Shown here: in pieces, positions 1 through 5,869 of the stretch | Layout of the letters: the number at the start of each line of letters is the position of its first letter | How positions within the stretch are numbered: position 1 is the first letter of the stretch | DNA from: JBBQER01 sp052148155 | GTDB lineage: Bacteria; Actinomycetota; Acidimicrobiia; IMCC26256; PALSA-610 | Length of the DNA: 10,012 bases | Assembly (NCBI GenBank): GCA_052148155.1 | Contig: JBKQIY010000182.1 | Span: 1 to 10,012, forward strand | Direction: 5' to 3' | Program-made: the position numbers and the translations under genes | The notes under the pieces: generated by a model | The model's database searches: none | What the model was told of the DNA's origin: nothing | Seen by the model: only the letters and a program-made list of their open reading frames with translations

Positions 1-45
1 CGGTGGCGGCGTTGACGTCGATCCATGCGCCGTGCTCGATGGCCG
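1..45. repeat. Terminal direct repeat, left copy (circle closure overlap)
   Basis: These 45 bases are identical to 9968-10012. The integrase reading frame enters from the right end of the window and continues without interruption at base 46 after the overlap is collapsed, so the simplest reading is that the molecule is a circle of 9,967 bp and the repeat is an assembly overlap. A genuine 45-bp repeat inside tandem copies of the element would look the same. Confidence 0.9.
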
Positions 46-193
46 TCCGGGTGGTGGCGAGGAACGCGTGCGCTTGCCGCGCGGTCGAGAACGTCTGCGG
101 TGCGAGATGCTCGACACTCCCGACGCGATAGCGCGCCTGGAACCGACCTGACGGCAAGCGACGGACGCTTCCCCACGGACTCCGGCGTGTCAT
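1..193 (-). pseudogene. int: Tyrosine integrase, 5' end of the gene (continues across the circle junction; interrupted downstream)
   Basis: This piece encodes residues 1-64 of a phage-type tyrosine integrase, starting MTRRSPWGSVRR at the ATG at 193-191. The residues that follow, including GRFQARYRVG and a segment ending IEHGAWIDVNAAT, look like the N-terminal arm-binding domain of actinobacterial integrases. I see no other in-frame start close upstream, and the Shine-Dalgarno (GCAGGT) is weak. Reading on through position 1 and resuming at 9967 gives VPLADYATRWLRE and the core-binding domain in the same frame. The start lies 128 bases from the tRNA-derived core at 321, which is where an integrase gene is expected, and codirectional with the tRNA fragment. 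With the RIT element removed, the whole gene is 193 + 727 + 229 = 1,149 bases, or 382 aa plus stop. As it stands the gene is broken after residue 308. Confidence 0.9.
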
Positions 194-241
194 CGCGACC
201 TGCTCTCGCGATGAACAAGTGTGCGCGCACCCCGGGGAGAT

Positions 242-260
242 GTGGCACGAAGTGGCACGA
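242..260. repeat. Paired GTGGCACGA direct repeats, putative integrase arm-type sites (int side)
   Basis: GTGGCACGA occurs at 242-250 and again at 252-260, a 10-bp period equal to one helical turn. A similar pair lies on the other side of the tRNA core at 469-488. Tyrosine integrases of tRNA-targeting elements bind such repeats through their N-terminal domain; that role is inferred here from position and arrangement. Confidence 0.65.
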
Positions 261-290
261 GCCTGGTCGGCGCGCCCAGACGCGCGACGG

Positions 291-314
291 GTCGAACCTT
301 TGACCAGGTTCGAC
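291..314. repeat. 9-bp inverted repeat beside the tRNA-derived core
   Basis: GTCGAACCT (291-299) and AGGTTCGAC (306-314) are perfect inverted copies with a 6-base spacer, TTGACC. The repeat sits 7 bases beyond the tRNA 3' end, between it and int. It could form a hairpin in a transcript coming out of the tRNA gene after integration, or be a binding site for an accessory recombination protein. There is no T-tract, so a plain intrinsic terminator is unlikely. Confidence 0.5.
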
Positions 315-320
315 GCGGAG

Positions 321-361
321 AGCGGGCGACGGGAATCGAACCCGCGTTCTCAGCTTGGGAA
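321..361 (-). other. attP core: 3' half of tRNA-Gly (anticodon CCC)
   Basis: On the minus strand from 361 down to 321 the sequence reads as a tRNA from the anticodon loop onward: loop TTCCCAA (361-355, anticodon CCC), 3' anticodon strand GCTGA, variable loop GAAC, T-stem GCGGG, T-loop TTCGATT, T-stem CCCGT, acceptor strand CGCCCGC and discriminator T at 321. The next bases are CTC, so CCA is not encoded. Upstream of the loop (362 on) nothing pairs as the 5' anticodon strand, so this is not a working tRNA gene. A tRNA 3' half of this kind is the usual attP core of an element that integrates into a tRNA gene and restores its end. Confidence 0.85.
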
Positions 362-426
362 CGGCCCGAAGGAATTGCGCGGCTCATGGGGAATCGACGT
401 TAGTGCTGGTCACTTATCGCGTCGAG

Positions 427-452
427 TGCGCACTGTTTTTCAGTGTTGCGCA
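427..452. repeat. Bulged inverted repeat with T5 loop in the attP arm
   Basis: CACTG (431-435), TTTTT (436-440) and CAGTG (441-445) form a perfect hairpin. TGCG before it and TGCGCA after it can extend the stem with a bulge of about 3 bases. It lies between the attP core and the second pair of GTGGCACG repeats. Function unknown; it could be a bend or cruciform in the recombination complex. Confidence 0.4.
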
Positions 453-468
453 GCGTTCGCGCGCGGTT

Positions 469-488
469 GTGGCACGGATGTGGCACGC
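469..488. repeat. Paired GTGGCACG direct repeats, putative integrase arm-type sites (distal side)
   Basis: GTGGCACGG at 469-477 and GTGGCACGC at 480-488 match the pair at 242-260 over GTGGCACG. With that pair they bracket the tRNA core at 321-361, as expected for the two arms of an attP. This is also evidence that the DNA is in the excised, circular form, because integration would separate the two arms. Confidence 0.6.
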
Positions 489-586
489 GGACCTTCGACT
501 CCGACGTACTCGCGGTGTAGGCGCGCGCCGTTCCCGTCGGCGGTCGGGGTTCACGCCTTCTCGCGGTGGGGCAGCTCTCGTTCGCT

Positions 587-610
587 GAACCACTCCCGGA
601 ACCACTCCCG
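587..610. repeat. Tandem 12-bp repeats GAACCACTCCCG (copy A)
   Basis: GAACCACTCCCG occurs at 587-598 and again head-to-tail at 599-610, starting 25 bases beyond the hicB stop. The same tandem pair recurs at 1590-1613 in the same orientation, so the two pairs bracket hicAB. They could be binding sites for a regulator or an accessory recombination or replication protein; nothing in the window identifies the binder. Confidence 0.7.
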
Positions 611-635
611 CCCGCAGGTCAGCGGGTATTGGCGA

Positions 636-1118
636 TCACGAAGCTGGGACGCGCCGCTTCGTCGCAGTCGCCCGGCCGCGTGGCGCGATCGTCTTCTTCG
701 GTGCTGAGGATGTCTCGGTGGATCCCTTGCCTACGAGTTGAGCGGCGCGCTGGTGTGACACGCCGAGGGCTGCACCGATGTCTCGGACAGTCAGCCCTCG
801 CTGAGCCAAGCGGCGAGCGATCACGCGCGTACGTTCGGCCGCTTCAGTTTGCAGTCGTTCGGCGTCCACTCGGACAGCACGTACCGCAGCGAGATCATCA
901 CCAAACCCGGGCACGCGCGGGTCGATCTGCACGGCGAACTTGCCCTTGGGCGCATGGCCGACGCTCACCGCGAGGTCGATCGCTTCCCGCGCGAACTTCT
1001 CGACTTGATCGAGCCGGCGCGCCTGCGTGAGAACTCCGGGAAGCTCCAGCACGCGCACCGCCCACCATCCGGCCTCGTCTCGCTCCGCGACCACGGTGTA
1101 CGTCTTCACTTGATCCAT
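636..1118 (-). CDS. hicB: HicB-family antitoxin with C-terminal helix-turn-helix
   Basis: This 160-aa protein should bind and neutralise the HicA toxin and repress its own operon. Residues 6-52 (YTVVAERDEAGWWAV, then VLELPGVLTQARRLDQV) match the partial RNase H-like fold of HicB antitoxins. Residues 109-130 (LTVRDIGAALGVSHQRAAQL) form a convincing helix-turn-helix, and the tail is basic (KKTIAPRGRATATKRR). The ATG at 1118 was chosen because it begins right at the domain and overlaps the end of hicA by 13 bases (1106-1118), indicating translational coupling. A longer in-frame reading back to 1262 would only translate the other frame of hicA. The fold and partner are clear; DNA binding at 1323-1361 is inferred. 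Confidence 0.88.
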   Translation of the reverse strand: MDQVKTYTVVAERDEAGWWAVRVLELPGVLTQARRLDQVEKFAREAIDLAVSVGHAPKGKFAVQIDPRVPGFGDDLAAVRAVRVDAERLQTEAAERTRVIARRLAQRGLTVRDIGAALGVSHQRAAQLVGKGSTETSSAPKKTIAPRGRATATKRRVPAS

Positions 1119-1312
1119 CCCTTCCCAAGACACGGCTCGAGCGTTTCCCGAATGTTGCGCAGCGTCCCCGGTGCGACTTCCTTGCCGTGGATCACGAGCA
1201 CAGCCGTGCACTTCCCGCATCGCACGATCAGGTGCGAGCCTTCTTGGCGGACTTCCTCGCAACCGTGCTGCCGCAGGATCTTCAGCAACTCCTTGACCTT
1301 GATCGGCTTCAC
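1106..1312 (-). CDS. hicA: HicA-family mRNA interferase toxin
   Basis: HicA toxins are small double-stranded-RNA-binding-fold proteins that cleave mRNA. This one has 68 aa, within the family's usual size. It begins MKPIKVKELLKILRQHGCEE and carries GSHLIVRC with the conserved histidine at residue 27 (the family motif is usually GSHH; here the second histidine is Leu), followed by VIHGKEVAPGTLRNI, the conserved proline-glycine turn and last helix. The start is a GTG at 1312-1310, only about 3 bases after the likely transcription start, so the mRNA is probably leaderless or nearly so. Toxin precedes antitoxin, the usual order for hicAB. In this circle its likely role is to stabilise the element after excision. 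Confidence 0.9.
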   Translation of the reverse strand: MKPIKVKELLKILRQHGCEEVRQEGSHLIVRCGKCTAVLVIHGKEVAPGTLRNIRETLEPCLGKGWIK

Positions 1313-1321
1313 AGTAGGATC

Positions 1322-1361
1322 AGTCTAGCTGCTAGACAGATCAAGTCAAGTAGACTTGACT
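1322..1361 (-). promoter_or_regulatory. hicAB promoter with two palindromic operators
   Basis: Two near-adjacent palindromes lie just upstream of hicA: AGTCAAGT-AG-ACTTGACT (1344-1361, 8-bp arms) and GTCTAGC-T-GCTAGAC (1323-1337, 7-bp arms). On the minus strand TTGACT (1349-1344) and TAGACT (1327-1322) make a -35 and -10 pair 16 bases apart, each overlapping one palindrome. The predicted start of transcription is near 1315, next to the GTG at 1312. A HicB or HicAB complex bound here would block RNA polymerase; this is inferred from layout. Confidence 0.65.
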
Positions 1362-1589
1362 ATGCCTGACCAGCGGAGTTCGAGCGCGAAATAACGGGGC
1401 TATCCCGGGACGGCATCGGTGGCGAGGCCCCAACCCCCGAACGCCCGCCCGTTCGGCGCGATCCCCGCGGCGTGGTCGGTCAGGCCACGGCGCCCGAACA
1501 TCTGCGCTCGACGAGCCCCGATTGCAGGGTCGCCGGTGAGTATCCGGAGAGCCCGTCGTCGTCGAGTGAGTCGGACGACGTGCTGACTC

Positions 1590-1613
1590 GGATCACTCCC
1601 GGAACCACTCCCG
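1590..1613. repeat. Tandem 12-bp repeats GGATCACTCCCG / GAACCACTCCCG (copy B)
   Basis: GGATCACTCCCG (1590-1601) followed by GAACCACTCCCG (1602-1613) is a near-identical second copy of the tandem pair at 587-610, in the same orientation and 1,003 bases away. Sequence similarity does not continue into the flanks, so the conserved unit is the repeat pair itself, which suggests a protein-binding site. Confidence 0.65.
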
Positions 1614-1691
1614 TCGGGTTCCGCCTGCGGAACCTGCAAGTGTGTCTACCCTAGTTCGTGCATTGGTCAGGCATTGAGGTTGTGGTGTCAT

Positions 1692-1718
1692 GGGTTTCGG
1701 GTCAGTGGGTTTTCGGGG
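1692..1718 (+). other. Potential G-quadruplex in a G+T-rich tract
   Basis: Four G-runs (GGG at 1692, GGG at 1699, GGG at 1707, GGGG at 1715) are separated by loops of 4, 5 and 5 bases. The surrounding bases are mostly G and T on the plus strand: in 1681-1740 only about 10 of 60 are A or C. It could form in the upstream transcript or in single-stranded DNA. No function is shown. Confidence 0.45.
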
Positions 1719-1950
1719 CATGGTTTGGGCGCGGTGGGGTGGCGGTGTAGTCGGGTTGGAGTGGTTGGGGCGTCGTCTCGACGTGGTCGTTGCCTATTCG
1801 TTGGGGTCGGCGTCCGCGCTCTGGAATCGGTGACGCGTCGGTAATCGCGACCGCGCGCCAACCGCTGATGCCTTGCCGATCCTTCCGGGTTCCCGATTGC
1901 AAGCGCGACACCCTCGAACGGCCGGATATCGCGCCTCCGTCCCGGCGTTA

Positions 1951-1993
1951 TGGGACGCCCGTGGCCTGTCGTTCTGGGACGCGTCTTCTGGGA
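1951..1993. repeat. TGGGA repeats upstream of the cyclase gene, possible decayed transposon end
   Basis: TGGGA occurs at 1951, 1975 and 1989. The 24-base spacing of the first two equals that of TGGGA at 5527 and 5551 beyond the other end of the cyclase gene, and the bases after the first copy in each pair (TGGGAcGCC, TGGGAtGCC) are alike. TGGGACGCGT at 1975-1984 also recurs inverted at 5480-5471. These may be worn ends of an insertion sequence that once bracketed the gene. Confidence 0.35.
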
Positions 1994-2130
1994 TATAGGC
2001 GCTTCGGCGTGTGCGGTCCGCCTGTCCTGCGTAGGGGCTGCTGGGAGCTCGTTGAAAATGCCCTTCGGCCTGGTGGAGTGCCAGAATCGCCGCCCGGTGT
2101 TCTTTGTCTGAATCGGTCAGGGGTGGGTCG

Positions 2131-5100
2131 GTGTCTTCGTCGGTAACCGCGACGTTCGTGTTCACGGATTTGGTGGACTCGACCGCGACCGCGGCGCGGC
2201 TCGGTCTGGAAGCGGGCGAGGAGTTACGCCAGGCGCATTTCCGGTTGTTGCGGGGCGCGGTGGTGGCGTCGGGTGGGGTCGAGGTGAAGAACCTGGGTGA
2301 TGGTCTCATGGTGATGTTCTCGTCGCCGAGCCGGGCGTTGGCGGGCGCGGTCGGGATGCAACAGGCCATCGAGCATCACAACCGTTCCGATGGTGAGCCG
2401 CTCGGCGTTCGCATCGGTATGAGTGCTGGCGAAGCGGTCGAAGAAGACGACGATTACTTCGGCGATCCGGTGGTCGAAGCGGCCCGGTTGTGCGCGGCCG
2501 CGAGCGGCGGGCAGATCCTCGCGACGGAGATCGTGCGAACGCTGGTGGGCCGAAACGCGACGCAGACATTCGTTGCGGTCGGGTCGCTGGCGTTGAAGGG
2601 CATTCCCGAGCCGGTCGACGCGGTGGAGGTGTTGTGGGAGCCGGCAGTAGTGGTCGGTTCGATCGCGTTGCCGGGCCGGCTGGTGGGCGCGGCGTCCGAT
2701 GCGCTGTTCGGGTTCTTCGGTCGTAGCGGTGAGCTGGGGGCATTGGAAGAGGCGCGCAAGGTTGCGCATACGACCCGGCGTTGTCAGGTCGTGTTCGTGG
2801 CCGGTGAGGCGGGGATGGGGAAGACCGCGCTGGTCGCCCAGGTAGCTCGGGCCGCGCACGACGCGGGCTCGGTCGTGCTGTTCGGTCACGCCGACGAAGA
2901 TTTGGGCATCGCGTACCAGCCGTGGATCGAGGCACTGTCAACGCTGGTGCGTGACGGTGATTCGGCGTTCGTGGCTGCGTTGCCGGCAGCACAGCGCGGC
3001 GCGTTGGCGCGGCTGGTGCCTGCGCTGGTGGCGGATGCGGTGCGGGTCGGGGATCCGGATACGGAGCGGTTGCTGTTGTTGGAGGCGGCGAGTGAGTTGC
3101 TGGCGGCGGCTTCCAAGGCCTCGCCAGTGTTGTTGGTGCTTGACGACGTGCATTGGGCGGACACGGCCAGCTTGCAGGTGTTCCGTCATGTGATCGCGTC
3201 GACGACGCCGATGGACCTGACGATCGCCTGCACCTATCGGGACACCGACCTCGCTCGGGGCGATGCGTTGTCGAAGCTGCTGGCTGATCTGCATCGCGAA
3301 GCGCACGTTCTTCGGATCGCGCTCGCCGGCCTAGAGGACAACGAGCTGGTCGACCTGATCGCGGCGGCGGCCGGCCACGAGCTCGACGACGCCGGTGTCG
3401 GGCTCGCGCACGCGTTGCGTCGCGAGACCGACGGCAACCCGTTCTTTACGGCGGAGATGTTGCGGCACCTGGGCGAGTCCGGCGGCATCGTCTTTGGTGA
3501 CGACGGCCGCTGGAGTGTTGCCGGCGACCTCGACGAGTTGGGTTTGCCGTCCAGTGTCCGTGACGTGGTCGGGCGGCGCGTCGAACGCCTCGGCGACGAG
3601 GCACTGCGCGTGTTGTGTTTGGCGGCGGTGATCGGCCGCGAGTTCGACATCAGCCTCCTGTCCACGTTGGCCGACATCGGCGAGGACCCACTCCTCGACG
3701 TCATGGACGCCGCGGTCGCCGCCGCGGTTCTCGTCGAAAGCGGAACAGCGGACCGGTACCGCTTCGCCCACGCGCTGATCCAACACAGCCTCTACGACGA
3801 ACTCAGCCCCACTCGCCGTGCCCGCGCCCACCAACGCATCGCCGAAACCCTCGAAACGCAGGCGGCACCACGGGACGCGGCGACATTGGCGGAGTTGGCG
3901 CACCACTGGGTAGCCGCGACCCGCCCCGCTGACCTGGCCAAGGCCCTCGGCTACGTCCGCCTTGCCGGCGACGCGGCTCGCGACGCGCTCGCACCCGACG
4001 ACGCCATCCGCTGGTACATGCAAGCCCTCGACCTGCTCGACCGCCAACCCACACCCGACCGACACCAACAAGCCCAGCTGCTCTCCGCGCTGGGCGCGGT
4101 GCAACGCGTGGCCGGGAGGCCCGAATATCGCGAGACGCTCACGCGAGCCACCGATCTCGCCGAACAACTCGACGACATTGAGACGATCGTCCGAGCCGCG
4201 CTGGTGTTCAAGAGAACTGGGCACGACAACATGATCGGAGACGACGAGGCGAAAACGATCTTGCGAGCTGCGCTCGACCGCGTCGGCCCCAATGCCACAA
4301 CCACGCGGGCGAAACTGCTCGCAGAGTTCGCGAATGTGCACGACGCCGGATCCGAATGGCAAGCCCGCCGAGATCTCACCCTCCAAGCCCTCGACATGGC
4401 CCGGCGAACGAACGACGCCGCCACGTTTGTCGAGGTCATCACCGATAACAACATTACGCTTGAGACGCCCGCCCAACGCGACGAGGTCCTCGCAGATATC
4501 GAATCGGCCGCCACGATGGCTGACGGAATCGGCGACCCCATAACACGCGCCCGAATCTGCACGCCGATGATGTGGGTCTGTTATCAGCGCGCCGACATTG
4601 CGGGAGCGGACACCGTCCTCGCCAAGCTAGAGGCCCTCGCCGATCAAGTCGGGCTGCCATACCTCCGTTACCACGCCGCGCAGTTCTCCGCCGGCCGGTT
4701 GCTGCTGGCGGGACGTGCAGGCGACGCGGAGACCTCCAACGAACGCGCCCTAGAGTTCGGCACGGCGGCCGCGATACCTCAAAGCCTGGCGGCCTTTGGC
4801 GGGATCCTCTATGCCATCCGTCTACACCAAGGACGGCTGGACGAGATCGCCGACTTCCTCATCGACGCCGCCCGCGAGAACCCCTCGATTGCCGCACTCC
4901 GCTCTGCCGTCCCCTTGATGCTCTGCGAGCTGGGGCGAACAGACGACGCGCGTGAACACCTCGCCGCGGAAGCCGTTACTGGCTTCGACTTCCCCTACGA
5001 CGGCCTGTGGCTCTCCGCGATGACGAACATGACCGATGTCGCGGCGACCACAGGAGATCACGCCTCCGCCCGCACGCTCCTTGCAACCCTCGGACCGTTT

Positions 5101-5421
5101 GCCACCCATGTGATCAACCCCAGCCCAGCACTCGCGTTCGGAGCGATCGGCCGCGCACTCGCACGCGCCGCAACCCTGCTCGGCGACTACGACCAAGCCG
5201 AACAATGGTTCGCGACCGCGCACGACATCCACAACCGACTCCAAGCCCCCTACTGGACAGCGCGCGGCCAACTCGACCACGCCGACCTCTACCTCGCCCG
5301 CTGCGCCGACGGCGACTTCGAACGCGCACGCGACCTTGTGCAAACCGCTGGCGAAACCGCGGCCGAATACGGCTGCGGAGCACTCAGCAGACGGGCCAAA
5401 GCACTCCTCGACGCCATCTAG
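2131..5421 (+). CDS. Class III nucleotide cyclase fused to STAND-type ATPase and helical repeats
   Basis: This 1,096-aa protein has three parts (GTG-2131 numbering). Residues 5-170 are a class III adenylate/guanylate cyclase domain: FVFTDLVDST holds the first metal Asp (D13), VKNLGDGLM the second (D57), and VVEAARL keeps the transition-state Arg (R119), but Glu stands where Asn is usual. About 197-500 are an AAA/STAND ATPase with Walker A GEAGMGKT (225-232) and Walker B VLLVLDD (333-339). The rest, about 500-1096, is alpha-helical TPR-like sequence with no C-terminal LuxR helix-turn-helix. I prefer GTG 2131 because AGGGG lies just upstream and the domain starts at once; TTG 2104 is the in-frame alternative with no ribosome site. 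Related cyclase-ATPase proteins are common in actinobacteria, some with a LuxR domain. The ligand is unknown, and cAMP is only the default product. GC skew flips near codon 506. The gene converges on the int remnant. Confidence 0.88.
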   Translation: MSSSVTATFVFTDLVDSTATAARLGLEAGEELRQAHFRLLRGAVVASGGVEVKNLGDGLMVMFSSPSRALAGAVGMQQAIEHHNRSDGEPLGVRIGMSAGEAVEEDDDYFGDPVVEAARLCAAASGGQILATEIVRTLVGRNATQTFVAVGSLALKGIPEPVDAVEVLWEPAVVVGSIALPGRLVGAASDALFGFFGRSGELGALEEARKVAHTTRRCQVVFVAGEAGMGKTALVAQVARAAHDAGSVVLFGHADEDLGIAYQPWIEALSTLVRDGDSAFVAALPAAQRGALARLVPALVADAVRVGDPDTERLLLLEAASELLAAASKASPVLLVLDDVHWADTASLQVFRHVIASTTPMDLTIACTYRDTDLARGDALSKLLADLHREAHVLRIALAGLEDNELVDLIAAAAGHELDDAGVGLAHALRRETDGNPFFTAEMLRHLGESGGIVFGDDGRWSVAGDLDELGLPSSVRDVVGRRVERLGDEALRVLCLAAVIGREFDISLLSTLADIGEDPLLDVMDAAVAAAVLVESGTADRYRFAHALIQHSLYDELSPTRRARAHQRIAETLETQAAPRDAATLAELAHHWVAATRPADLAKALGYVRLAGDAARDALAPDDAIRWYMQALDLLDRQPTPDRHQQAQLLSALGAVQRVAGRPEYRETLTRATDLAEQLDDIETIVRAALVFKRTGHDNMIGDDEAKTILRAALDRVGPNATTTRAKLLAEFANVHDAGSEWQARRDLTLQALDMARRTNDAATFVEVITDNNITLETPAQRDEVLADIESAATMADGIGDPITRARICTPMMWVCYQRADIAGADTVLAKLEALADQVGLPYLRYHAAQFSAGRLLLAGRAGDAETSNERALEFGTAAAIPQSLAAFGGILYAIRLHQGRLDEIADFLIDAARENPSIAALRSAVPLMLCELGRTDDAREHLAAEAVTGFDFPYDGLWLSAMTNMTDVAATTGDHASARTLLATLGPFATHVINPSPALAFGAIGRALARAATLLGDYDQAEQWFATAHDIHNRLQAPYWTARGQLDHADLYLARCADGDFERARDLVQTAGETAAEYGCGALSRRAKALLDAI

Positions 5422-5640
5422 GACGGTTCGGACGCGAAAGAGATCCTCGGATCGCGCGAAGCCGAGCAGAACGCGTCCCAATAACGCGCGCCAGCGAAAC
5501 AGACCGCCATCCCGGTTGTGCCGAAGTGGGATGCCACGTGTTTCAAGAAGTGGGACAGCCGAAGGGTCCCTGGCGCTTCGAGCCGGCGACCGGACTGTGA
5601 CGCAACGTCACGAGCAGGTGCGGGCATCCCACCGTGAAAG
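5422..5640. other. Intergenic stretch between convergent cyclase gene and int remnant
   Basis: No gene is supported in these 219 bases. They contain TGGGACGCGT inverted at 5480-5471, TGGGA at 5527 and 5551 (24 bases apart, as upstream of the cyclase gene), and a short palindrome GTGACG-CAA-CGTCAC at 5597-5611. The palindrome could end transcription from either side but has no T-tract. Confidence 0.45.
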
Positions 5641-5869
5641 TCAGCTGCTGCGACTCTCGCGAAGCGCAATGACGCGAGCCGAATTTTGTGGCGCCGCTCG
5701 GGCGATGGCCTCGTTCAATGCGTGGGCGATGGCCTGGTCTCGCTCTTGCGTCGCGTGCTGGTAGATGAGCGCGGCGCGGGGAGACGCGTGACCCATGCGA
5801 GCCATGAGCTCTCTCGTGGTCGCGCCGGTGGTGGCCGCGAGCGTCGCTCCGGTGTGACGGAGGTCGTGG
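5641..5869 (-). pseudogene. int: Tyrosine integrase, 3' end of the interrupted gene
   Basis: Read on the minus strand from 5868, these codons give HDLRHTGATLAATTGATTRE, then LMARMGHASPRAALIYQHAT and a C-terminal tail ending RESRSS before TGA at 5643-5641. They hold the catalytic HxxR box (H308, R311), the second histidine (H334) and the nucleophile tyrosine (Y343) in full-length numbering. The first two codons also end the upstream fragment at 9239, so the 6 bases TCGTGG are present on both sides of the RIT element. The fragment has no start of its own: the RIT end lies directly upstream. Joined to 9241 it restores a continuous frame, which shows the insertion is recent or the sequence is still under selection. 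Confidence 0.92.
5864..5869. repeat. 6-bp direct repeat TCGTGG flanking the RIT element, left copy
   Basis: TCGTGG here and at 9235-9240 flank the insertion in the same orientation. The uninterrupted int needs only one copy (codons for CCACGA of F-H-D), so the second arose with the insertion. For tyrosine recombinases this is better read as the strand-exchange core than as a transposase-style duplication. Confidence 0.85.

Larger units (their letters stand above)
1362..2130. other. Long non-coding stretch between hicAB and the cyclase gene
   Basis: About 770 bases without a gene I can support. Open frames exist on both strands but show no recognisable domain, no good ribosome site and no clean codon pattern. 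It holds a hairpin near 1554-1580 (CGTCGTC with GACGACG), the repeats at 1590-1613, a strongly G+T-rich tract at about 1669-1790 with a quadruplex-type motif, and TGGGA repeats at 1951-1993. A minus-strand frame opposite 1940-2150 (for example DSDKEHRAAILALHQAEGHF) could be a decayed gene fragment, but I cannot assign it. The cyclase promoter must lie here; I see no clear -35/-10 pair. Confidence 0.5.

Noticed and set aside
321..361. A functional tRNA gene
   Set aside because: Only the part from the anticodon loop to the discriminator base is present; there is no 5' acceptor, D-arm or 5' anticodon strand next to it.
1400..1639. Minus-strand 79-codon open frame
   Set aside because: No recognisable domain or ribosome site; it covers the repeats at 1590-1613 and looks like a chance open frame in high-GC DNA.
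2104..2130. TTG at 2104 as start of the cyclase protein
   Set aside because: It has no ribosome binding site, while GTG 2131 has AGGGG just upstream and leads directly into the cyclase domain. The TTG start cannot be fully excluded.
1794..2369. Minus-strand 191-codon open frame over the start of the cyclase gene
   Set aside because: It overlaps the well-supported cyclase domain codons on the opposite strand. One stretch (about 2050-2150) looks somewhat protein-like, but there is no family I can name and no good start.
3331..4476. Minus-strand 381-codon open frame
   Set aside because: It lies wholly within the ATPase and helical part of the cyclase gene and mirrors its codons; no domain is visible in the translation.
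5418..5669. Minus-strand 83-codon open frame after the cyclase gene
   Set aside because: The translation (for example LSHFLKHVASHFGTTGMA) has a repetitive look caused by the TGGGA repeats; it overlaps the int stop region and has no known family.
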